This document shows positions 36,151 to 46,190 of a stretch of DNA of 64,000 nt, piece by piece (position 1 is the first letter of the stretch; each line of letters opens with the position of its first letter). The notes beneath the pieces are model-generated. The model was given only the letters and a program-made list of their open reading frames with translations. It ran no database searches and was not told the DNA's origin. The stretch covers positions 33,150,938 to 33,214,937 of the forward strand of contig NC_072781.1 of the NCBI RefSeq assembly GCF_022539595.1, given 5' to 3'. The stretch comes from Amphiprion ocellaris (Eukaryota; Chordata; Actinopteri; Pomacentridae). A program made the translations under genes and the position numbers.

Positions 36151-36699
36151 CACTTTGACAAACAGGAAGTGGAAGATTCCAAGCAGATTTATAGAAGGGG
36201 GAATCGGACTGTACTAAGTGTGGTGGAGTATAGAGGGGTGTTTTGTGGGTTTTTAAGGCTGATAATGATTATTAGTGAGACATTTGGAGTAGATATTCAT
36301 TTGCAGTAAATGAAAGTATTTAAAATCTTGGAGTTAAACTTAGAAGAACACAAACTCTAACAGAAAACTTTGTTGATACGTTTTTGTTTTGTTTACAGAT
36401 ATTAAGTTAAAGGAGTTTTATTCGTTACGTATAACCAATCAAATCACTCCAGAAGACAGAGCGACCACAGGTAGATAAAGGTTCAGAGCCAAAGTAGCGC
36501 CATTTTTAAATGTATTTATTACCGTAAATCAGTAAAAAATAAAATACTGATAATCAGTAAATCAGTCAGCCCACAATTACTACAATTCTACAATGTATGT
36601 CTCTTTCCTTTGACTTGTTATTTATACAATATACTATGTATATTTTATACTATACTACTATGTTTGTTTCCTCCTCCTCTGTTTTCTGGATTGTACTCA

Positions 36700-36870
36700 G
36701 CTGCATGCCTTCGTCCACCAGGCCTCCGTTGACTCGTCCCGCCTGCCGTCTCTGGAGCTGAAGCTGGATTGGAACAGACCAAAGTACAGTCCAATCACGA
36801 TGCCAGCTGCCTCTCAAAAGGCTCCTTCATCTGGCAGGTGGCAGCACTTCTTCTGAGGGGAAGCTGAGCT
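36700..36870 (+). other. Exon-like segment, unidentified
   Basis: After an acceptor-like GTTTTCTGGATTGTACTCAG the plus strand reads LHAFVHQASVDSSRLPSLEL and continues open for about 50 codons to a TGA near 36858. Codon use is more GC-rich than the surroundings. No family is recognised. It may belong with the debris at 30.4-31.2 kb. Confidence 0.3.
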
Positions 36871-37310
36871 GGTCCAGCAGAACTTTGGAGATGTGTTCCA
36901 GTGGTTGGTGGATGTGTGGGGAGATAGAGAGGGACCTTTGAATTGTTCACAAAGGAAAACAGGAAACCCATTGGTAGTTTTAGTTTAGGGTGCTACTGCG
37001 GTGTGTTTTTGGGTTTTAAGAGGTGAACAGGAAGAGGTTTTTTTCGTATTGATTATCTTTTACTTTGTTCCTGGTTGGAATGCCCATCAATGTCAACGTG
37101 AAGTTCACTTTTAGTTCTGTTTATTTATTTTTATTTTACTAACACCCATTTGCTTTTAACCCCCTCACATGTTGTGTTGTTGTAAACTTACTCTTTCAAA
37201 TAAATACTGGTCTAACCCTCTGGAAACCAGCGTTTGGACTGTTTTTGTGTTGCTCCTCACCTACTTCAGACAGCCGGGACATAACAACGTTTTTTGGACT
37301 AAAGGCTTTT

Positions 37311-37720
37311 CTATGACCTTTTTAGAGCGACATGCTATATTATGACGTTTTTTTAAGCGACATGCTATAATGCAATATGATGAAATAATGTAAAGCAGGC
37401 TGTGAAAAACACTCCAGAAAGGTTTTCTTTGAAAAAAAAAATCATCATGAATTTTGGTACAAAAAAACGAGCAACTCAAGAGATCCACAAGTTGGAGAGA
37501 GTTAGCTTTAGCTGAGCCAAAGAACATGTGAACATGCTATACTATGACGTTTTTAGAGTGACATGCTATACTATGACGTTTTTAGAGTGACATGCTATAC
37601 TATGATGTTTTTAGACCAAAGGCTATACGATGACGTTTTTAGAACAACATGCTATACTATGACGTTTTTTTGCCGACATGCTCTACTATGAACTACAGGC
37701 CATACTATGTTATTCTTGAA
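37311..37720. repeat. ~29-33-bp tandem repeat (CATGCTATACTATGACGTTT)
   Basis: About ten units of GACATGCTATACTATGACGT plus TTTTAGAG linkers. Between about 37380 and 37540 the array is interrupted by unrelated DNA that includes the 64-bp copy of 35889-35952. Confidence 0.9.
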
Positions 37721-37825
37721 AAGTATACTACACTTTGACATTTTCTGAACTACATCCTATACTATGGTGTTATACACAGAGTGCTTTGGTTACATGTTGA
37801 TTTATAATCTAGATTTTTTTCTGTT

Positions 37826-38377
37826 TTGTTTTTTGATGGGATTACCACAGACCTGACCATGAACACCGTTGACACCCACCTGAGGGAGACGCTGCCTAAG
37901 ATCTCAAGGCTGCTTGGTCGTGGTCTTTCTGGTCCTGCTCCAGAACGCCTTCATCAACTACGTCTTCTTTTGAAGAGGCCCTCAGATGCTGCAATCTCTG
38001 ACCTTCAGGAGGAACTGCTACTTTCACTCTGTAACGAGACGGCGGTTATTTTAAAGACCCAGCTCCTGGCAGCTTTGAGTGAAAATTTAACATCCATCAA
38101 AACAGAACTACAGACAGTTAAATCTGAGCTGTGGGTCAGTATTTCAAACATCAAGTCCGATCCGGCTGCCCTAAAGCAGGCTGTGGATGAAACAGAAACT
38201 TCACTCTCCACATCACCGACGACATCGTCACACTCCAAAGCAGAGCACCTGTCTGCTGAACTTTTAAAAATGGACTATAAATGTGAAGAATGTGAGCAGC
38301 AGCAGCCTGTGAGCAGCGGAACAGATGTGATCAGAAAGAAGTCATTTTCTTTTTTCTTTTCTTTCTGGTTGACTTGA
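37826..38377 (+). pseudogene. LINE ORF1 N-terminal fragment
   Basis: A 183-residue open frame whose likely start is the ATG at 37860 (MNTVDTHLRE). Residues 60-130 of the frame are predicted coiled coil, with LQEELLLSLCNETAVILKTQ, LLAALSENLTSIKTELQTVK and SELWVSISNIKSD. This is the N-terminal and coiled-coil layout of fish L1/Tx1-type ORF1 proteins, which bind RNA as trimers. After ETSLST the expected frame is lost, briefly regained at AEHLSAELLKMDYKCE, then lost again. A SINE lies just downstream. The RNA-recognition domain and ORF2 are absent. Confidence 0.75.
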
Positions 38378-38438
38378 TGCTGTCAGATGCAGATGTTGGA
38401 GCTGATTCTGATCTTTCAGGATAAAAAGCTGCTTTTCC

Positions 38439-38645
38439 GGGGCACCCATATAGCTCAACGGGTTAAGCAGGCGACCCATGTACAGGGCTGGTCCCCGACG
38501 CAGCGGCCCGGGTTTGATTCCCGCTCGCGGCCCTTTGTTGCATGTCTTCCCCCACTCTTCTCCCCTGTTTCCTGTCTCTCTCTATGCACCTAAATAAAGC
38601 CGAAAAAAGGCCAAAAAAAACCCTTAAAAACAACAACAAAAAAAA
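38439..38645 (+). mobile_element. tRNA-derived SINE with target-site duplication
   Basis: A tRNA head has an A box-like TATAGCTCAACGGGTTAAGC and B box-like GGGTTTGATTCCCGCTCGCG. The fish-typical TTGTTGCATGTCTTCCCCC and CCTGTTTCCTGTCTCTCTC blocks follow, then an A-rich tail with AACAACAACAAAAAAAA. CTGCTTTTCC at 38429-38438 is repeated at 38646-38655. Confidence 0.9.
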
Positions 38646-39142
38646 CTGCTTTTCCTTCACAGGCTTCTCAGGAAATTATTCTCTCAGGTTTTCTCTGCTA
38701 TTTATATTTTTATTATCTGTGATTATTTCATTATTGTAAAATAAAGTTTGAGGCATAAAGACTCTTAGTTATTTTATTCCTGAAATCTTTGATGTAGCAG
38801 AACTAAACTTCCATTTTCCTTCTTGTACTTCTGATACTAGAACTAAACGTATCTTCAACACAGATCATCTGGTTTTAATGAATCAGCAGCAACATCACAA
38901 CAAATGAGACAATTTTCAACAAATTCATGAAACTGATGTCATTTAAAACTATCGGAGTCTGTTTTAGTGTCAAATTAAAGCTGATTACTGACAACTAGAA
39001 CATTAACGTTACTATTTTAATCACATTTAAGTTTCCTGAACGTTACATAAATGTCAACCAGCCACAGTTTTATGAACTTAATGAACCACATTACAGGAAC
39101 ACAACACACTTCAGCTGTTTACATGAAACTCAACACAAGCAT

Positions 39143-39198
39143 CGTTAGCTTAATGCTACGTTAGCTTAATGCTACGTTAGCTTAATGCTACGTTAGCT
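39143..39198. repeat. 16-bp tandem repeat CGTTAGCTTAATGCTA
   Basis: Three and a half exact units of CGTTAGCTTAATGCTA. Confidence 0.95.
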
Positions 39199-39409
39199 TT
39201 AATAAGGCTACATCTGAGCAGCTAGCTCAGTTAGCATCGCTAACATTAAAACTAATATTTACCGGATGCTAACTCTCTTCTCTGGTCAACACACACAGAA
39301 ATAAACTCCACCAACATCTGGAGTGCATGGCACACATTACATCTGACACTAAAGCTGCATATAAAGTGCACTAAAAGCGGCACCGATATGAATATAAACA
39401 TTAACTTAC

Positions 39410-39652
39410 CGAACTATCAGAGTCCTTTCAGTGTCTGCTGGTGGAATCAGCTCAAGGCAGAAACTGGTTAAAACAAGCCAACAGGCAGGAAAACTGTCTG
39501 TGGAAAATGTTCTGCTGCTCCACCGATAAATAAACCAACAGTTATTATATCAGAATTAATCCAAACGAGGAGAGCAGAGTCTCTGCTGCCTCCTCCATAG
39601 GACCTGTCAATCATTCCAGACCAGACTGTCAATCAAGTAGTCCCGCCCCCTG
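39410..39652 (-). promoter_or_regulatory. Promoter-like first-exon segment, right end
   Basis: On the minus strand, inward from the right inverted repeat, there is a GC box (GGGGGCGGG, 39642-39650) and two exact TGATTGACAG decamers (39626-39635 and 39604-39613), a known PBX-MEIS/TALE site. GC-balanced exon-like DNA then ends in a strong donor, TTCG|GTAAGT, at 39410/39409. It mirrors the left end, so both ends may start transcripts inward. Inference only. Confidence 0.45.
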
Positions 39653-39792
39653 GCTTCGCAAAACTTTAACGCTCTTTAAAAAAAAATCAATATTGATTTA
39701 TTTTAAGATCAGCCACCTGATCTCTCATTTTGACCATGAAAACTAACGAAAAAAAATTACTGTCTATGCACCGTCCTCTGTTTGGTTCCACA

Positions 39793-40072
39793 CTTGCTGA
39801 TGACCACTTCCGGTCTCAGAAAATGAAAAAACGGACCTTTTTTCGTTTCTGTCTCTTACTGATTTTACTTTTTTGTTATTCTAAATATAAAACGAAAATC
39901 AAAGCATTTTTAAAAAAATCGTATATCCCTTTTTGATCATGAAAAGGAAAAACGCCTTGTATTTCAATTTTAATTTTTGTATTTTAAAACGAAAGTCAAA
40001 TAACCACTCGTTTTGTTTTTCAATACCCGTTTTAGAACGGAAAATCCAGTTACCAGATCCGTACAGGGACCA
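39793..40072 (-). repeat. Right terminal inverted repeat of the 14-kb element
   Basis: Reverse complement of 26076-26360 with scattered substitutions. It includes the shared ACCGGAAGTGGTCATCAGCA at the inner side and AACTGGATTTTCCGTTCT near the outer side. Confidence 0.9.
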
Positions 40073-40566
40073 TTACTTTCACTGTTTTTGGCACAATTTT
40101 TTGGCACCTTTGCTGTCAGATATTCACTGTTTGTTTACAGATTTAAAAAAAAAAAATTCTTTAATAGCTTTTTATAAAGAGTTTATTGAAATTTCACAGA
40201 ATTTACTTGTTTTGTTAAATTACAGCAAATAAACTAATAAAATTACACAAAATAAGTATTTATTGACATGTTAGTCCTTTATTCCTTTAAAAAAAAATGC
40301 ATTCATTCTTTTAAGCATGACTGTAGAATTCCAAAGGAATTAAATATAGATATTATCAATACTTGTTGTAATGTGAAAGAAGAATTGTGTAAATTAGGAG
40401 CAAATATATTTTTAAACAGTGTCCTGTTTTATTTAATCACAGAAAAAAACATTAATTTACATAAGGAATAAGAAAAAGAAAATAATCAGGACAAATTATA
40501 ACTATTTTTTTCCTGTTTTTAAATATCAGCTTTTTACATATACTTGTCATTATTTTTACTGTTTTT
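40073..40566 (+). repeat. Repeat X, copy C
   Basis: The most complete X unit: TTTCACTGTTTTTGGCAC, GTCAGATATTCACTG, TTAAATTACAGCAAATAAAC, CATTCTTTTAAGCATGACTG, GAAAGAAGAATTGTGTAAAT, TTTAATCACAGAAAAAAAC and finally CTTGTCATTATTTTTACTG, where a next unit appears to begin. Unit length is about 490 bases. Confidence 0.8.
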
Positions 40567-41189
40567 AGTATTGAATGTTTTAGTATTCCACTATTGTTAA
40601 CACATTTTTTCTGGCACCTTTACTGACGCCTCTCGTTCCTCTTCAGCCTCTGAGTGAAGCTGCCGTCAGATAAATCACGTTCTGTATCTTTAACCTGCAT
40701 TGATTTGAGTGTCTTGGTGCTGAAACAGGAAATAATGGCTCGTGTTATTTGACTAAAATGTCAGAGCTTTATAGAGGTCGAGGCTTCGTGGACAGAAAGA
40801 CGGATGAGGTGTGAATACTAAAGAACAAAAACAAAGACTTTTTAGTCAAAACGCAGCTTTTAAACGAGTCCTAGTCTTGAAATCAAGTGTAAAACAGTTA
40901 ATAATGTGTAAAATATCTCACCTGAAAACAGCAGTTGGTGTTAATTTATGTGTTTCAGAGTGAAAACATTGCAAACTAAACTCTTCTGACGCCATACAAC
41001 CTTTTTGTTGCGTTTTTCTTATCGATTATCCTTCTTTTGCGAGAGAAATAGTGATTTTAAAAAGCTGACTGCATGATTTATGCTGTGTGTTGGTCCATTC
41101 ATCAAGCACAGCAGAAGAGTCCAGCAGCAGCAGCAGCAGCTTGTGTGTGTCGCTCACATGAGGCCTGATGTGTGGGCTGCTCAGCTGCT
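40567..41189. other. No gene seen; unique DNA
   Basis: AT-rich, ending with a short CAG run (about 41125-41140) just before the GC-rich array. Confidence 0.4.
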
Positions 41190-41516
41190 AAGCGTGGCCG
41201 CTGCTAAGCGCGTGGCCGCTGTAAACGCGGCCGCTGCTCAGCGCGGCAAGCGCGGCCGCTGCTAAGCGCGGCAAGCGCGGCCGCTGCTCAGCGCGGCAAG
41301 CGCGGCCGCTGCTAAGCGCGGCAAGCGCGGCCGCTGCTTAGCGCGGCAAGCGCGGCCGCTGCTAAGCGCGGCAAGCGCGGCCGCTGCTAAGCGCGGCAAG
41401 CGCGGCCGCTGCTAAGCGCGGCAAGCGCGGCCGCTGCTAAGCGCGGCAAGCGCGGCCGCTGCTAAGCGCGGCAAGCGCGGCCGCTGCTAAACGCGGCCGC
41501 TGCTAAGCGTGGCCGC
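41190..41516. repeat. 25-bp CpG-dense minisatellite with NotI sites
   Basis: About 12 units of GCGGCCGCTGCTAAGCGCGG followed by CAAGC. Each full unit has about five CpG dinucleotides and one GCGGCCGC. The inner units are nearly identical; edge units are diverged (GTGGCCGCTG). G+C is far above the surrounding DNA. Confidence 0.97.
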
Positions 41517-41929
41517 TCCTTCATGCTATTGATTTCCTATCTGGTGGTTGGACACGGCTGACCCACTCGCTGCTTCACCGCCAGCCTCTAATCTAATAGA
41601 GATATCTGAGCCTTCAGACACTCACAAACACCCAAAACTAAGACAGACAGCTCAGCAGCGCAAAAAACACTTCAGATAGGAGAAAAAAGGGCAAAATAAC
41701 AGAGAAAACTAGAGTACTTACACAGAAAACTACATGAAATACATTCATGGGGGAGATTTTGAGCTTCAAATGCATCATTTTCTGCATTCTGGTCACCTTT
41801 TATGCACTGACTGGTGAACCTGAAGTTTGTGGAGTTTCCTTAGGAAAAAGGTGCTGTTGGCATGTGGAGAAGCTGCTTCACTGTTTGGTTGGAAGCTGAG
41901 TTTGTGATCAATGGTTGTCCTGACTCAAC

Positions 41930-42240
41930 TCTCTGTAATGCCTGGTTGTTGGCTGACAGAGTGGGGATGATGGCCAATTCTTTAGTTTTTGAGGTCCATC
42001 TCACCCTGTAGTCTTTCAAAGCCTTTCATGACCAGAGATGTTAGTGCTATGGGCCGGTAGTCGTTGTCACAGCTGGGTTTGCTCTCTCTATGGGACAGAT
42101 GGTCGAGGACTTCCAGAGTCCAGGGACTGAGTGTTCAGATAAGGAGCAGTTAACCAGATGGCGGAAGACAGCAGCAAGGTTTAAAACAACAACAACAACA
42201 ACAAAAAGAAACCATATATGCAGTGTTATCTTCATTTTAA
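41930..42240 (-). pseudogene. LINE reverse transcriptase N-terminal fragment
   Basis: On the minus strand VPGLWKSSTICPIE is followed, in another frame, by NDYRPIALTSLVMKGFERL. These are the VPxxWK and NDYRPVALTSxxMKxxER motifs at the start of the RT domain in CR1/L2/Rex1-type fish LINEs. A frameshift separates the two blocks and nothing of the catalytic YADD core follows. The frame downstream of 41930 is lost. Confidence 0.8.
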
Positions 42241-42249
42241 ATGTCAAAA

Positions 42250-43985
42250 GGGTTCTGTGGCTCCTGGTGTTTTCTATTCTGAGAGAAACGGGTCCAAATG
42301 ACTCTTTGAGTGTTAAAGGTCGTTGACCCCTGTACCAAACACTGCATTGTTTTAATCCACTTTTTTCTATTCTAGTCTCTTTTAACTTATTTTTATTATG
42401 TATTTTCTACCAGACACTGCATTTCTCATGTTTTATTCCACTTTTTTTCTATTCTAGTCTCTTTTAACGCAATTATTTTTATTGTATGTGATGTATTTTC
42501 TACTTGACACTGCATTTCTCATGTTTTAATACTGGGTGCTTTTGTGCATTTTTATCCAGGCTTTTCCATTTTAGTGCATTAACATCCATGTGTTTCATTT
42601 ATACTAAGTATAAAGTTGACTATTTGTGTGTTTCTGGCTCCATAAAAGCATCAGATTTTACCTTTTTTTTCCACCATATTTTGCAGACAAACTGTCTACT
42701 CCTGTCAGCCTTGTGCTACAGTGCATGTTTTGTCTGCATATATTTGCTCACTCATCCTCAGAGTTCATCCTCCAGGTTTCCCTGATTGCAGCATCCTCAT
42801 TCTGATGCCTGTTGGTCGGTTTCGTCACCGTCTGCCAGCAGGACTACTTAGCAGAAAACCTCTCATAGATTTCAGACTCATGAATTATTCACGAAGGAAA
42901 GAGTCTATCCTCCCGCTTCCTTTATTCAACCCCCCAACACCGACTCGCTCGCCGCCTCCCATGTATAATGACATTAGGGTGACTGGGATTGCACTTCACA
43001 CACCGGTGGCAGAAAAAAGGAAAAGAAACCCACAGTCGTCTCCGTCTTCCTGCACTCCATTTTCAATAATCAAGGCACATGGTGTAATAATTTCACGCTG
43101 CAGAATTATTTATTAGAACATGTTTGCAGGTGAAGTGTGAATCACTGAAAACAAACAAATTCTTTTTTTTCTCTTCCCCGCACCTGTAGTGTCTCTGTCT
43201 TCCCCTGAATATTAAAATAAGAGGCAGAATCGGCAGCTAAAAGGGGAATTTCATTAGCATAATGAACAGCAGGAGCGAGGAGGGGACTGTTTTTCATTAG
43301 GTCCTGTGTATAATCCACCCAATTTGAAAGCGAGGTTAAGCGGGGATGTGTTTAATTGCCTGCTTAGAGGCTTTTTTTGTAAATTAATTGCTTTGGGAGC
43401 AAGAAAGGTGTTGGCATGAAGTTATCCTCACAAATTGATGTGTGAAGATGTTGGCAGACGTCTTCATACCTGCAGGTGTGAGCACATATTTGCTTCTCAC
43501 AGAAAGAAAACAGAAATGATTTCTAAGAACAGAAGGTGAATTTATAGGAAACGAGCAAACATGAGGAGAGAAATAGCAGATTTACCAAAAACTGAGTTCC
43601 CAACTCTACGTCTTTTATCACTGTGGTGAAAATCAACAATAAATTCAGCAAAAATGAAAAGTGAAGTTTGATACGAGGGTGAGAAGATCACATAGAAATC
43701 AGTTAAATGGTCAAACTTTATGTGAAAATATGAGGCCCACCAGTAAAGAACCAATGGTGAAGGAAATCCTTCCATCAGAGAAACAGTCTTACAAAACATG
43801 AAATGCAGTGTCTAGTAGAAAATACATCACATAAAATGAAAATAAATGAGTTAAAATAAAAGTCAAATAGAAAAAAAAACTGGATTAAAACATGAGAAAT
43901 GCAGTGTCTAGTAGAAAACAATAATATATGTGTAAGATACATTTTTCATAAACAAAGATGATTCCACAATAATTCGATGCAGAAA
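42250..43985. other. Low-repeat region; strongest CNE-like texture in the window
   Basis: 42760-43400 is non-repetitive, GC-balanced and has clustered TAAT/ATTA cores and E-box-like strings (CATTAGCATAATGA, AATTATTCACGAAGG, GTAAATTAATTGC). Open frames there (131 residues plus) have no domain. 42360-42520 contains two related copies of a TTTTTTCTATTCTAGTCTCTT block, and 43790-43920 holds their reverse complement. Enhancer function is a guess. Confidence 0.35.
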
Positions 43986-43989
43986 ATAC

Positions 43990-44400
43990 ACAAAAATCTT
44001 CATATTGTTGCAAAAAAGTATCAAAACATGGAAATTAATGCATCAAAATATGAAAAACCTGGATAAAAATGCACAAAAGTAGCCAAAACCTGGATGTTAA
44101 TGCACCAAAATATCAAAAACCTCAATAAAAATGCACAAAAATGTCAAAAACCTGGATAAACATACACAAAAGCATCCAAAACCAAGATATTCATGCACAA
44201 AATTATCAAAAACTTGGATGCTGTTTTGCAAAAGTCTCAAAAACCTACATATTATTGCACCAAAGTATCAAAAACCTGCATATTAATATATTAAAGTATC
44301 AAGAACTTGCATTTTATTGCAGTAAAATATCAAAACCCTGCATTTTGTTGCAGTAAAACATCAATAATCTGCATATTAAAACAAAAAGATAACAATAACA
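43990..44400. repeat. ~30-bp degenerate tandem repeat (AAAACCTGGATATTAATGCA)
   Basis: About a dozen units of ATCAAAAACCTGGATATTAA with TGCACCAAAAGT linkers. The same family returns at 45020-45535 and 45970-46190. Confidence 0.88.
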
Positions 44401-45019
44401 CAGACATCAGCATATCTATTTTGGATATTTGCTGCAAAATCTCTCCAAAAAGTTGCAGAAAAGCACCATAAAACCCATAAAAGCCTGCACCCAAACACAT
44501 AAACAGCTGGCTCTACTCAGGCTGAACACACAAACAGAAAGTCAAGAGCTGCACTGAGAGTCCTGACCACTAAATGCTTTAACACACTCACACACACGTG
44601 CACACAAACACACACAGACACACAAACACACTGAGCGTCCCGGCTGCTAAATACTTTACCCACCTGGCAACCCAGAGCTCTGCTAGTTAAAAGCTTTCCG
44701 ATTAGATGTACACGGATCCAGTTTCACTTTAAAGAGCCTGCGGGAAGCAAAGCCGCTCGCCATCGGCGGGAAAACATCACGCTTTTATTCCCGGAAAGTC
44801 GGAGAGAATGAGGCGATGACCGGCAGGAGAGATGGATGGATATAGACGGAGGAGGCAGAGTGCAGGAAGAAGGGTCGGCTGGAATTAGTTTATCTCATAT
44901 CGCTGCACTTCCATCTCTGTCATGTTCTCTCCAAGTCACTGCTGCTCTCTGACTGCTTTCTGCTCACTCCTCTCATTAACACACTAACATTATGCACAGT
45001 TGGTTAGAGGGAACAATGT
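44401..45019. other. No gene seen; includes CA-rich tract
   Basis: A (CA)-rich stretch at about 44583-44640 lies inside mixed unique DNA. Sequence at 44690-44960 is GC-balanced. Confidence 0.4.
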
Positions 45020-45535
45020 AGATATTAATGCATAAAGGTATCAAGCACCTGGATATCAATGCACCAAAATACCAAAACCTGGATACTAATGCACCAAGAC
45101 ATCAAACACCAGGATATTAAGGAACTAACAACCTGGGTATTAATAAACAAAACCATCAAAAACTTTGAAATTATTGCACAAACGTCACAAAAATCTGGAT
45201 ATTGTTGCACCAAAACATCAAAAAACCTAGATATTTTTGTACAAACATATGAAAAACCCAGATACCAATGCATCAAAATATCAAAAACCTGGCTATAGTT
45301 GCACAAAAGCTTCAAAAACTTGGAATGCTCTCAAAGACCAGGATATTATTGCACCAAATTAACAAAAATCTGGATATTATTGCAACAAAACAAATGATTG
45401 CACAAAAGTGTCAAAAATGTGGATAATAATCAAAAACATCCCAAAACTGCATATTAATGCACCAAAGTATCAAAAAGCAGGATGCTGCATATTATTGCAT
45501 AAACTTATCAAAAACGTGGATGCCAGTGTCCAAAA
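45020..45535. repeat. ~30-bp degenerate tandem repeat, second block
   Basis: Continues the family of 43990-44400 after a 600-base unique stretch. About 16 units. Confidence 0.88.
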
Positions 45536-45969
45536 AAACCTTTATTTTCCCTCTCCAGACTTTCTTTGTACCTCTGCTTACCTTCCAACTTCCTGCTCTA
45601 TTCATCCCTCCATCCAGCCATTCATCCATCCAGCGTAATGTGTCTCTAAGTGAGTTACCCATGGAAACAAAGTGGGTCACATCATGGCTGGAATCATTAC
45701 ATCACCGGCTCATATTATGGGCTGGATTGTTTATACTCGGGGAGCTCATGCTCCACTGTTCCTGTGTTTTATAAGGCCGGCGCTGTTTGCTTTATGGGGT
45801 TATCAATCCCGACGCCTGCTCTGAATCAGTGTTGTGGTAATAAGCCGTGGCATTTTCATGTAAATAAACGTCCATTTCACTGCACTCAGTAGTTCAGAGG
45901 AGCCTCAAATCACCGCTTTCCATCTGCAGGAACAGTGGTCTGGAAAAGACAAAAAAGGAGACAGAAAAT
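45536..45969. other. Unique GC-balanced stretch, no gene seen
   Basis: Low-repeat DNA between two blocks of the same tandem family. Contains CATCCAGCCATTCATCCATC and a CNE-like 45650-45890 segment. Confidence 0.35.
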
Positions 45970-46190
45970 ATTAAATAGGTATAAAACCTGGATGTTAATG
46001 CACAGAAGTATCAAAAATCTGAATATTAATGTGCAGAAATAGAACAAAAATGGATATTAATGGACAACGAAATTTTAAAAAATGGATATGGACAAATATA
46101 TTTCCAAAAAAAATTATATTAATGGACAATGATATAAAAAAAAACTGGAATTAATAGACAAAGGTGTCAAAAATCTGGATTTTTCCACCG
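45970..46190. repeat. ~30-bp degenerate tandem repeat, third block
   Basis: Seven or so diverged units with AAAATGGATATTAATGGACA. Confidence 0.8.

Larger units (their letters stand above)
26076..40072. mobile_element. Candidate 14-kb element with ~280-bp terminal inverted repeats
   Basis: The ends 26076-26360 and 39793-40072 are inverted copies at roughly 85-90 percent identity by eye. The outermost bases are TGGTCCGTGT and, reversed, TGGTCCCTGT. TTAC lies outside both ends (26072-26075 and 40073-40076). Outside the ends, copy B and copy C of repeat X are in the same orientation and would join to give TGTCATTACTTTCACTG; a related uninterrupted X junction exists at 40543-40566. These facts fit insertion of the whole unit into a tandem X array. 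No transposase was recognised inside. The alternative is two inverted fragments of one repeat flanking unrelated DNA. Confidence 0.6.

Noticed and set aside
39604..39652. Left and right promoter-like segments as one inverted duplication
   Set aside because: Their sequences differ completely apart from short TGATTG motifs; homology ends at the inverted repeats.
26076..40072. Maverick/Polinton element
   Set aside because: Size and long inverted repeats fit, but no integrase, DNA polymerase B, ATPase, protease or capsid reading is visible and the candidate duplication is 4 rather than 6 bases.
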